From assembly GCA_047967505.1 (NCBI GenBank), contig CM106538.1: a stretch of 64,000 bases of DNA; one strand, given 5' to 3'. Within the stretch, counting starts at the first letter, position 1, and each line of letters starts with the position of its first letter. Positions 1 through 13,000 of this stretch are shown here, one piece after another. The translations under genes and the position numbers were made by a program. Under the pieces are notes generated by a model. The model was not told where the DNA came from and made no database searches. It saw nothing but the letters and a program-made list of their open reading frames with translations. Origin of the DNA: Dipteris shenzhenensis (taxonomy: Eukaryota > Polypodiophyta > Polypodiopsida > Gleicheniales).

Positions 1-269
1 GTTCATCCTACTCTCGCTCTCGCTCTTCTTGTTCCTTCTCTTCCTACTCTATTCTTGCTCACCCTGCTCTTGTTTTCCTACTCACCTTTCCCTTCCTACT
101 GAGTGCCCAATGGTTCAGCTTCGCTTCATGGTAGTGCTCCAGGCCAAGGAACCTACCCTGACATCAACCTATGGTAGAGCATGCACAAGTGGGGGGAAAC
201 CTTACAGTGGGTCTAGCCTCGGTGGACTACTCATAGTTGGTTCTCGAATGCCTCCTCAAAAATTGAGAA

Positions 270-690
270 CTAGTTGACCATCACCTGGTCTTCCACTGTG
301 GTGATGACCCGAGCCATGTATTGCCTTGAGACATACCCCATGCTCTTCTTGAGTTTGATGAACTCATACAGGAACCTGCGGGTGGCCTTCAAGCCCTCAT
401 CCTCAGCCTTGTTGATCAAATACCCTTGTGAGGATGAGCCGCCTCCTTTGAAGTACGCAATGTAGTGCTTGGTGTTCACTAGCTTTGTAGAAGTGGTGCG
501 CTACTTCAGCTAGAAGCCTTCTTCAGTAAGTCAGAGGTGATCCTTATATGTGCATTTCATTGATGATGAGACTGTGGTCATCCACATCATATGAGTCTAG
601 GATCTCCTTCGCCAACTCCTTGTTGTAAGCATCCCTCCATGGCAGTTATGCAAATTCCAAGATGCCTCTGAGGACGTCATTGGACTAGCC
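270..690 (-). pseudogene. Decayed coding relic, unrecognised
   Basis: On the minus strand 479-270 encodes 69 residues that read like real protein (a GGGSSS linker followed by basic, amphipathic sequence, KATRRFLYEFIKLKKS). Upstream, between about 690 and 480, other minus-strand frames give similarly protein-like stretches (PWRDAYNKELAKEILDSYD, DDHSLIINEM) broken by stops and a frame change. I infer a fragment of a degraded gene or transposon protein that begins upstream of 690 and has lost its frame. I do not recognise the family. Chance open frame remains possible. Confidence 0.25.
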
Positions 691-1960
691 AGACCCTAGC
701 CAGCGGCGATTGATGCTTTGGAAACAACTTGACCAGTCATGCATTCATGTCAACAGACATGAATCCTATCACCATAGTTGCATTATTCATATCTCTCATG
801 TCGTTGCCCAAGACATCCCAAAATTCTTTGCAAAACTCTGTCGGGGAAGCCACCCAAATTGGGTGCTCTATCATTCTCCATGGAGTTTAAGGCTTTTGCA
901 AGCTCTGAATTGCACAGAATAGACAATTAATTACTCGCTCATTTCCATTGAATCAAACTAACTTGATACGACCAAGCCACCTCGGCTTGCAATGGACACG
1001 CCCTAACCTAGCAGCTCAGGTCAGCAGAGGAAGAGAACTCGGCACACTGGTCTCTTGTTCTCTTCTCTACCTATTACAATCAAAATAACTACCTAAAGAA
1101 CCGCCTTCTAAAAGAGTGTGCCCTTGGTGCGCCAACCTCCATTCATCTATTGGCTGCATCGCCCCAATCAACTACACCTCTGCTACAAAATGGGTGCTCT
1201 ATCGCCTCCACTATTCCTCGCTCCTAATCGAGGTATGCTCAGTGACCACATGCAATTGTTCACCTAACCTAGGGCTAATCCAAGGCTAAACCAGGGGCTA
1301 ACATTATCCAATAGAGGTCTTCAAGAGTACAAAGCACCTCTCTTTCAATTTTAAAGTAGGAGATGTTTATCTCTGGCATCTGCAAGAGTCAACCTAGCCC
1401 CATCTTGGAATTGATTTTCCACTTGTACCATTGGGAATAGCAATCGGAAGTGCACCTTTAGTTGCATCCTTTTCACGACGGTGATAGTGCTTCCTAATAT
1501 GGGGTTGTCCCTCTCCTTGAGCTGGCTGCATATCTAAAACATTTGAGAGAGAAGAATCTTAATGTGGCAACTTAACTGGAGTCTGAGAGGTAGAGGGAAT
1601 ATCAACTTGAGAACCCAAATCAACTGAAGGACCGAAATCAGCATCATCCTCAAACTGAACAATATCGAGAGGTGAATGAGGTCATTTGCAAATAAGAAAG
1701 TAGCAGAAGGTCAAGTATTAGAATTTGAATAAGAAGAGCAATTGTCATTTGTGCAGATGAGGATCCTAAAAGTCACTGATGATGGTATGGATGATAACAC
1801 AACCTCTTTGGATGGTCCCTACTATGAGGTAGGCAAGGTTATGAGATGGAGCATGCAATTTTTGAAGATTAGAATGAGACATGTGGTTTTCAATGCTAAA
1901 GCTAAGATATAATACAATATCGAAGGACTTAAAAATGTGCCCACTTACCTAAGCTCTCTT
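691..1960. other. No recognisable feature
   Basis: AT-rich sequence with only short open frames on either strand. I see no LTR, primer site, domain motif or clear repeat. Around 1680-1900 the plus strand has short protein-like patches, possibly the degraded upstream end of the repeat-coding relic that follows. Confidence 0.4.
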
Positions 1961-2200
1961 CCTATAAAAGTGGATGATTTCAATGTTGAATCTTCTGTAC
2001 TCAACTACAGAATTGATATTTTATCAGGAGTGGATTAATTCATTGGTATCAAGAAAGTTAAAGATTTTAGAAGTGAAGTCTTATCTAGAGTGGATGAATT
2101 CATTCACATTGAGAAAGGCAAGTGTTTCGTTTGTGATGTCTTATCAGGTATGGATGAGTTCATGGGTATTGACAAACTTGGTGTCAAATATAAATTGTGG
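1961..2200 (+). repeat. 60-bp coding tandem repeat, four units
   Basis: Four related units start at 1961, 2021, 2081 and 2141, so the period is exactly 60 bp. Each opens with a version of ttatcaggagtggatgaatt. A period divisible by three and an open plus frame give a 20-residue repeat with core VLSxVDEFxxI(D/E)K; one unit carries an in-frame TAA. The conserved phase argues for former protein-coding repeats rather than a satellite. The protein family is not recognised. Confidence 0.6.
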
Positions 2201-2204
2201 AGTT

Positions 2205-2720
2205 GTGAAAACCATGCAAGGTGTGCCAATGGGTGATGTTCTAGGATTTTCAAGGTTCTTAATACTTTTAGAGCACATTTAATGAAAATGGCTTTACAAT
2301 TGTATCAAAGCATGCAAATTGTGGCATTGTGAAACCATGCAAGGTGTCTCAATGAGTGATGTTCTCTCAGAAGTAGAGGAGTTTCAAGGCTGTTCTCAAC
2401 ACTCTCAAAGCACATTTAATGCAAACGACCCTATGATTGTGTCAAAGCATGCAAGGTGTAGAGTTGTGAAAATCATGTAATGCATGTCAATCAGTGATGC
2501 TCTCTCAAGAGTAGAGGAGTTTCAAGGTTCTCAACAATTGCATAGCACATTCAATGCAAACGGCCCTATGGTTGTATCAAAACACCAGATGTCGTGTTGT
2601 CAAAACCATGTAAGGTGTATTAATGAGTGATGTTCTCTCAAGGGTACAGGAGTATTGAGGTTCTCAACACTCTCAGAGCACTTTTAATGCAAATGGTCCT
2701 ATATAGAATTGTATCAAAAG
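2205..2720 (+). repeat. ~130-bp imperfect tandem repeat, about four units
   Basis: The block aaccatgcaaggtgt...gagtgatgttctctca...gcacatttaatgcaaa recurs with the same landmark near 2229, 2360, 2498 and 2630, giving spacings of about 131-138 bp. Two units still encode S(D/A)xLSxVEEFQG in frame, which resembles the VLSxVDEF core of the 60-bp repeat immediately upstream, so the longer unit may have grown from the shorter one. Other units have stops and small indels. Confidence 0.6.
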
Positions 2721-3612
2721 CAAGGATGAAATCATCAAAAAATTATTTGGTGTTTGGCTTTAATTGTGATATGATCAAGGATGCAACATGCCATGGATGC
2801 AATGTGACAAACAATTGTGAGGGATAAAGGAGCACAATTACAAAGAACAATGTACACGAGGAACGAAAATGGACATACAAATATATGAAGAAAAATTGAA
2901 TCTAGGAAAATCCTCAAAAGCAACCAAAGAGAATAAGAGTGTTGAATGAAGAGCTTATGGTTAATGAATTGGGACTTAAGTGTTGTAAACGAAGATGTAT
3001 GCACTTGCGTTCACTTGCTCAACATCCAAGAATATAGAGAAAATGCGTGGCAAAGGAGAGGAAACGAAAATTCCTCCTTGCAAGATTCTCTTGATTTTTT
3101 TATAATGACAAGAAAAGGCCACGTTTAGGAAAAAAGTTCAACCCTCTCATAAATGGGAAGAGGATTTGCAATAATGCATATTGCACTATTACTAGATTAT
3201 CACATGGCACATATTTTAGTTAATAAAGCCAAAGGAGGAGTAAAATTTAGCATCCATGGTAACACAGGAAGGTCCAAAACAAGAAGCACAAGTGTAACGG
3301 CAATAGCAATTTTGAAAGACTTCATCGAGAAAAATACTTTACATCAACTACCAAACTCCATGACGGTGAAGAGGTAATTGAGAAGCACCTTCCAATGGGC
3401 TTCAGTGAAAAGGAAGTATTTGAGAAAATCGGAGAAAAAATAAGGTGAAGAGGGCATTACATGAATTCTTCTCATACTTTGTATACTCTTTGACAGAAGA
3501 AATTTGCACATGTTAAAGCCCCAAAAAGGCAAAAAATCTCAAAGTGAAATGGTTGTGATGATTTAAAGCATGCAATTGAGAGTGCACCTGGTCCACAGGA
3601 AAGGAAATTATA
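2721..3612 (+). other. Short open frames, no assignable gene
   Basis: The plus strand has open stretches at 2946-3128 and 3153-3377 that could be the degraded upstream part of the DUF7869-like relic that follows. They carry no motif I recognise and several frame breaks separate them. I see no RNA gene or repeat here. Confidence 0.3.
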
Positions 3613-3922
3613 CAAAAAGAAATGATATTATCATGGACTTGCTTGGCATGCGAGACATAATTATGTATTTTGGAAGGAGCAAGCTATTTTGCATCCAAAG
3701 AAGCACATGGGCCTTATTGTGGATGGTATGGATAAGAATACAACATTGCCTCGATTTTTCGCCACTCCATCTAAGCTACAAGAAGAACACCTTTTAAAGA
3801 CACATTTATGTGGAGTGTTTGTGCATAACTTTAGGTTTTTTGATAACATATGGATTGATCCCTTGGATCCACATGATAGCAATCACGTTACACTAATGTC
3901 AATAGGTCTCAAAGAGCTTTAA
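3613..3922 (+). pseudogene. DUF7869-like domain fragment
   Basis: A plus-strand frame from about 3613 to the TAA at 3920-3922 encodes roughly 100 residues containing LIVDGMDKNTTLPRF, then KTHLCGVFVHN and later WIDPLDPHDSN. A hydrophobic strand ending in DGMD followed by a charged or polar run and LP, then a histidine-rich HLxGV strand, is what I recall of the DUF7869 proteins common in mosses, lycophytes and animals. That assignment is from memory. The frame begins just after a stop (aaatga) and upstream sequence is broken, so this is a relic. Some DUF7869 proteins are thought to be transposon-borne, which would suit the neighbourhood. Confidence 0.45.
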
Positions 3923-3966
3923 TCCACAAGAATCGTCCAAGCATTGAGCTAGTTGAGTGCTTCCGA

Positions 3967-4474
3967 ATGGCAAATATTGTGCATGAAAAAACCATGAAAA
4001 AGTCTCCAAAATTAGACAAATGTAGTTTTCAATATATCAATGGTGTGACAGGTTCATTCTATCATGGTGTACCTTGTGTTATAGAGACATATTCACAGGT
4101 GGGATTGTTCACTCGCACAATAATAGACGGTGAGGTGGGAGAATTGGAGGCAATGTGTATATTTTCTTAAGAGTGATTAGTAAGTAAAGGAGTGGGTGGG
4201 AATAGACACTATAAAGGATCGGGACAAGGCTATTGGAAAAGATACTCAATACAACAATCCATGTGTAGGAAAAGCATTGTTCATCCATTCTGGTGTAGAT
4301 TTGTTTCCATACAATGACACAGAATTCCAATTATGTGAATGGAAAGCTTTGGTGCAATGCAATCCACGAATTCAGAAGTACACACTTTGTGAGGATCACC
4401 ATGTACAACTAGAGACCGAGAGGGTGATGATTAGAGGACTAGAGCGAGGGAATATGGGGGCACTCTTGTTGTAA
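3967..4474 (+). pseudogene. Two short ORFs following the DUF7869-like relic
   Basis: ORFs at 3967-4170 (67 aa) and 4196-4474 (92 aa) lie on the same strand as the DUF7869-like fragment but in two other frames. Both have normal amino-acid composition (for example GSFYHGVPCVIETYS and ALFIHSGVDLFPYND). They could be downstream pieces of the same decayed gene separated by frameshifts, or two unrelated relics. No family is recognised. Confidence 0.3.
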
Positions 4475-6228
<1,754 letters not shown>

Positions 6229-6234
6229 TTTATT
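6229..6234 (-). promoter_or_regulatory. Possible poly(A) signal of the SUD1-like gene
   Basis: The minus strand reads AATAAA here, followed downstream on that strand by AT-rich sequence. It lies about 780 nt after the stop codon of the SUD1-like gene, a reasonable 3' UTR length. Other AT-rich signals are possible and nothing else fixes the cleavage site. Confidence 0.3.
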
Positions 6235-7010
6235 ATGATTACATTACATTACTGACAACATTGCCAGGTCTTAAAGGGTAATCTTGACGTAAATTAGGCA
6301 CTCCCATTGGATGTCAACATTTTGAAGTAGCTCTCTTAAAACCTTTTGGAATATCCAACATACGTATAAAAATAACCAGATGTATATCAGCTCTTTGATG
6401 TCACTGCAAAAAAACCTCATGGATGGTGCCAGAGCATTGCAGGGAAGATGTATGCAAAATCCATGCACCAAGATCAAAACGGCGACATAAAAGCCATTAT
6501 AAGACCGACATGATAGGACAATCAAAATATTCAGTAAAGTTATCTCCCATCTTCAACAATTTAACTAATAAATACAAGAAATATAACAGATTCATGGCAA
6601 TAAATTAAGTCATAACTGAGTAAATCACCCGAAGTAGTCTCCAAGGAAAAACTTAAACTAGTAGCCCACAGTTACACAGACAAAAAAAAAGCTATTCCTG
6701 AACTTACAAAAAGGCATGCAGCAATACAGGTTTGAGACAATTGTCCGCAGAGGTTTACAGGTACAAATTACTATGCAGGGAGCATAAAACAAAAGTTGTC
6801 CCCATTGTTCTCAAAAAGCAAGCTTGGCTTCTTGCAATAGGAATGGTTAGTTTATACAATGCCAACGAGGCCAACGAGGCCATCTGATTTCAGAGCCACA
6901 TATTGATAAAATACTGATACATGATTAAGGATAGGCTATTTAACATGGCATAAACCTGTTTGAAATTTCTGAGAGTTGCCAACAACACATGATTGCCCAC
7001 TTCCAATGGT

Positions 7011-10000
7011 TTACTTGGCATGGCCAAAGCACTGACCAAGGGTATTACTTTCGCACACTTGTTGAGCACCTTCACTATCTGTGCAGAAACTGCCTGTCCT
7101 TGACAAGCAATGTCTTCTTCTCAGTCCAAAAGAAAGAATTTCCTCTTCAAATTCCTCATTGCTTACAATTGAAAGTAGCCCTTCCTTTCCTCTTACACAT
7201 TGAAAAGCTCTCTCTTCCTTTCCTAACATTGTCTCACTGGTAGAGAGACCAGTTTCAGTGCACAGATTTGAGATCCTGGAAACAGAAGATTCTGGAGTGT
7301 CCACCACAACAGATGAACTGGACCCTTCTTCTGAGGCCTCTAATGTTTCAACACTTGCAAGCTGAGTGCTGGAAGGTGGCCTGTTCTCCCCAAAATTATG
7401 CAGCCTTTTCCCAATGAGATATCTATCATCCCGAATAGAATTGTGAAGGTCTAAAACGTAATGATGCGCACATTTGACTCCATACCACACAACCCCCAAC
7501 ATAAGGCATCCTGACCAGACAAAGCGGTAGACTGCAGAATTTACAGTAGGGGAGAATCCAAGTGCAGGAAACAAGCCACGAGCAAACACATATGGAACAC
7601 ACAAAACTGTCAACAACTTCACGAGGATAGGTGCCACAATCTCCTGCATGACCCACATTACTCTGAGACGGGAAAATCCATCTGCTTTGACTTGCTCAAA
7701 CTTCATGCGCCAGCTCTCATCGGCCAGCGGAGTCACCTGACCCAACATAACCTGTAAAATACAGTTTTTCTTTTAGCTCGAAAAATAAAAACTGCTAGTT
7801 AAAAAAGGTTCAAAAAACGTGATGTTATCTTTCAAGTAGCAGGAATCAAAGTACCTACCTTTCAAGTGGAGAGTTCTTACATGAAAATTAGAGCTCTATC
7901 AGCGAAGTGGGAAAAATAACATTTGAAAACACACAAACTGTCAGCGAGTATCTACTAAACCATAGTAATGTGAGACAGACAGCCATGACTAAGGGAAAAA
8001 GCTGATTTCTCGCGACTGTCAGCAAGCATCTCAATGTCTAATCCTTGCATCCGTTATTAAGAAGCTGAACATCAAAAACAGGAATGGATTCTGACTACGT
8101 TTGATTCTCCAATATTCTTAAATATGCAACAATACTTAATAAAGATTAGGGCAGTCAGCTTAATATTGGACCCCTATTTTGTGTATTAATAGGTTTCCAC
8201 TTACAGTTCTTTTAGTAATCCTGCAGTTTTGTACTTATTTTGGGAATTGAATGTGAGCACGCCACATGTCATAGGGAAGCTCATGAACCCAGCTGTACTT
8301 TCAAAGTAGCTCCCATCCTCTTTGTGCTTGAACATACAAGGAGTACAGCCTCATGTGAGCTCCCATTGGTCACTGCCCTCTTAACACTTTTACCAAGTGT
8401 TATCTTTTGACCTCCTCCCTTTACCTTGTCTCTATTTCCTGCTATTTAGTATTGTTCCAATTATCAGTAGCTGTAGATTTGTTTGATTTGGTATAAGAGC
8501 CCTTTCTTGGAAAATTACAGCATGAATACATGCCACAAGGCCATTATATATGAAACTTGGAGCAATAATTGCTTGGACCATATACAAGAAGTTAAGCCAA
8601 TCAGCAGATCGCCACATGTCCTCATCTGGAAGGCTGACCTCGAAATGCTCAGAAATAAGTTCTTTTAATACCATCATGCTCTTTTGAGCACAACTATGTG
8701 CTGATCACTGAAAATTAAGCAGATTTGAGTCGCCCAATATTTTGTCATGACAAGGAAAATGGCTATTTTGTTAATTATAGACATGAGAACATTAGTACAA
8801 TGATGCGCCAATTTCATGGTGATGTATTTATGATGGACACCGACCGATATTGTTATGGCGGTCGATCATCTGAGTAGATAGGGCCGTTGAGCTAGAGGCA
8901 CTGCTTCAGACGGCATCAAATTTGGACATGTAACACTTACTTTATTAATAAAGATGTGCACCCATGTGTCTACGTCCTAGGGGCAATAGGAAAGGGAAGG
9001 GTGCATTAGAGTACATTGAATGGTAGGTACATGGGTCATAGGCTAGGGGTAGGTCTAAATGGGGAGACGGAACTTGAGTGATCTCAAGGATATTGATGAA
9101 GGGGTTCTCCCCTTCATTGTGATCTCACGTAGCATTCTCTCTACCATCTTGCATTCATCCACTATCTCTCTCTCTGACCTTGCATATAGGTGAAACAGAA
9201 AAAAGTACTCTCAAGAGGGCGCTTTTTCTAAGGCCCCAATTAGCTTGAAATTCTGCATGCATTGCACTCATTTGCATTCTTGTATGTCTGGAACTTCACA
9301 TTTAATATCAGAGGAGCAGGCTGTTGTTCGGGCACAGATTTACGGACAGTGCAAAGAGCGCATGGAAAGAGGAGGTGCTTACATGAGCAGAAGGATGCCG
9401 CATGAAAATGTAGGACATGTGGACCAGTGCTTCCCAAGCCTCTTCTTGAAACGTTGCTTCATTGCTTCATAAGGTTCCGGGACTTTTGTCATAGATTTTT
9501 TTGTAACTGCCTTTGAAAAATTGCACCTTCAATGTTCCTTTGGAATGAAATGGAAGCTCCAGGAGCTGCTCATAGTTGGGTGGTGCATCAAAGTTTAATT
9601 GCACTTTCCTCCATTACTATTTTTAATAAATAGTAATGAATTTGATTTGGGGCATTAATGCCTCCTCATTTGCTGACGTGGTGGTGTGGTGATGACTTGG
9701 CGGTGCAAGAGCAACAGTTATTGGCCCTCCCTATGGCACTATAGTAGGCTTGAAATGCGTTTCCGGACAGCCCAAAACTACGAAATGTTTCAGAAACATT
9801 TCAATTCTGAAACTTGCGTTTCGGGACCCCCAAAAACCCCAATGTTCAAAAAATCCCAATATGTCCCAATTTTGGGAAATCTGGTGTCGCCTTGCATTTT
9901 TGCCACCTGTGTATAGAAATCGACCTTCAACCCGTACATTTTCCTTTAGCCCGTCCAAGTGCAGCATGGACATAAATCATGATTCATGATTCCATCTATC

Positions 10001-13000
10001 TTTTTCAATTTTCAAATATGACCATTGATGCTTGAACCTACAATGATGTGTTGTTAATTTTCTGATTTAGGATTTAGTAATATGTTTCAAGCATTCAATT
10101 TCAAGTTCTAAGTGACATATCAAATGATGTTGTTAGAAATCGACCAACAGAGGATACACACAGCGGAAGACTGATAGAATAGCCCAGGAGCTCACACAAT
10201 GTGCGTGGGGAGTGGGATCACAAACTTCTTTACTTAATGTGTGTAGGCAGCCTCTGCATGGCTGCCACATGTCACAAGGAGCGCCAAGTATGAGGGTCCC
10301 ACTCCCCCGCCTCCTAGCCACGCAAGCCTCCCCATTCCCAAAAAGAGCCGCTCGGGATATGGGGAAGGTCTCTCCAATGCCCTTCTTATATTCCAGGATT
10401 CCCATGATCATCCCATGCTTATAGGATTTCTTTATGCCCAATTATCCACGTGTCACCTGCGCGTCCCAAGGGCCTTCTTAGCCCTTTAAAGCAAGACAGT
10501 CCTGCATGGATCTGCTCCTGACAGCCAGGTTTTTTTCTTTGGCTTCCTTTGAACAATGCTGCCCACATGACAGCCTTGCTGCTGTCCATGTGGTAACCAC
10601 TTCTCTCTTTTCTCTATCTGATCCCTGCCCTCATGGCAGCCATGCTGCCGCCCATGTGGCCATCTCTCCGACACCAGGTTCACCCCCCCATGCTCTCCTC
10701 ATATGGGGGCTTACAAATGGAGAGGTGACCTTTCCAACATAGGTTTCATGAGTTTTTTTCAAGTATTGGACTTCTGGTGGTAATAATCTAAGATGTTTTA
10801 ATATTTTTGGGAAAAAATATATGCTTAAAACCCCAAAACGTGTTTCAAAACTCCTCGACTACTATGCCTCAGCTCTGAGGAAGCTTGTTTATGCAAATAT
10901 CGATAGCAAGTTCATCCATAGATCACTGGCTATAAATAGAAACTCAAAACATCTATATCTTGGAACTTAATATTCTTTAAGAGTTTCCAGTTGGTGAGCT
11001 CTTCTCTTTGAAGATAACATTCAGGTAAAGTATTATCCCCAAGGTGTATTGTAGGCCATCTTTATCACTCTGGTGGAGTAAACGCCATATCGCATCACAT
11101 TCCATTAAAGTAAAAAATCTTAAAAGTTAGTGCATGGACCTAGAGAAGCAGAGCTATACAAACCGGTCAGGCACCCTCCTATTAAAGTATGACCTAGCAT
11201 TACCATACAGAGTGCCCTTAAGCAAATTATGCAGAACTGTGCATAGTCTTGGTGAGGCGGACCTCAGGCCGCCACCTTACGGATTAGGTTTTTTTGATCC
11301 GTTGATTCCAAGGTAATGGCACACATCTCAAAGTCCTTAACCAATTTGTGTGCACCAAGTTAGCCTCTCTAGTGATTCTGGTGCTCAAATAAATATATAG
11401 GCAGAGGTGTGTCAGTGGCACCTAGCAATCCTCTTGATGATTGCATATCAGGTCCTAGCTCAATATGTTTAAGCTCCGCATGACTGAACAGGTCACCGAG
11501 CCTTGATGGCTCTTATGTTGGGCTTCCATTAACCACCTCTCTATTTGGGTTGTGCCTTTGTTGAGCAACACCAGGGATTTCACCCCATAGTTATAACTAG
11601 GGTGGACATTGAGTCCCAAACCCCTCAAATACATATACCTGATTTATAAGGAAAACCAGCTGGGATTAATTTTAACAAGACATTCACCTGAAAAGGATAC
11701 TTCTTTAATCTGGTTCATGACAGAAATAGCACAAGAAACGCAACATACAACTTATCGATGATTCAATAAAAGTGAAGCATGACATCAATAAACTGATGCC
11801 TGCAGAGGACTAACAAATAAGCACACAAACAGACACATAAAACATCACAGAACCATAGGCGCACGTGCATGCACCCACCTGCACGGGTGCATGGTTTGGT
11901 GTGGAGAACATCCTGTGGGTAAAAGAGAAGGGGGTAGAGAGAGAGAGAGAGAGAGAGAGACCAGTCTTGTCCAAATCTTGAGAAACACCAGACCCAAAGC
12001 CCAATCTTGATATAGAAGGAACATGGGACTCTCATCAATGGGAACACGCAAGGGTACAACCACCAGAAGCTCAAATAGAAGACCTATGAGGACCGGGATA
12101 ACGACAATCTGCAAGAACATAGAACTGTGTCAGTACTCACATCGGTAGTTACAGTGTAGAGGGTTAAAACATAAACTTTCACATGTAGGAAATGTGCCCA
12201 CACGCATCCTAAAAGCAAAACACACAGTGCAAGTTTCTCCACATGATACATACCCAAGGTAGAAATCATTAATCCATGACACATAGTAGGACTAGCTACT
12301 TTGGCATCCCCACCGATGTCATCAATGCACAATGGTGGGTGTATTCTAGTATAAACAGTTCCTATAAGAACTTTGGAGGTAGAGGCCAGGATCCCCTCAT
12401 GAAAGTAGTCCATATTCTCTTTATCCAAAGCTACAGCTGTTAAAAGACAGGACTATTTCATTTTTGGCTCCACAAATTCTACAAACATAAAGGCCTTATT
12501 TTGATTTGGCACCTTCATCAGGCTTAGGAGGACAACATACTATGCTATTACTCACATTGTCAGGGTCTAAGGTTTTAACAGAAGATATGTTCGCTCTAAT
12601 ATTCATTTATTTATACACGGGGGAAATTCAAGTCTATTCAAGAGCTTACCCATAAAGATAGCAGCATGATGCTTTTTGTCACAATTGCAGACCACTTTAA
12701 TGTTTGCATGGCTAGGACTCTGGCGTCATGTCTTTTGAAATAGTCCACAGCGTACCCAATTGCAGCAGCAGTTGCCCATATCACATAGCAACCAATATTG
12801 AATGCATACAAATCTGTAATCAAAGAATCAGAATGAAACCTCCATATGCTGCAACCAATGCTGAAAACACACAAATCTGCAATCCTGGAGGTTCAAAATG
12901 CAGCTTTCATGCCCTGCTTATCCTAACTCTGAAAAATTAACGACTCACCATCTCTTGAACTCTAGTGGCCTACAAAGAATCTTAAGACAGTTTTCAAAAC

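Noticed and set aside
8220-8502. Possible decayed LTR with primer-like ttggtataagagcc at 8489
   Set aside because: Two mismatches in the primer site, no defined LTR ends and no second copy; could be chance.
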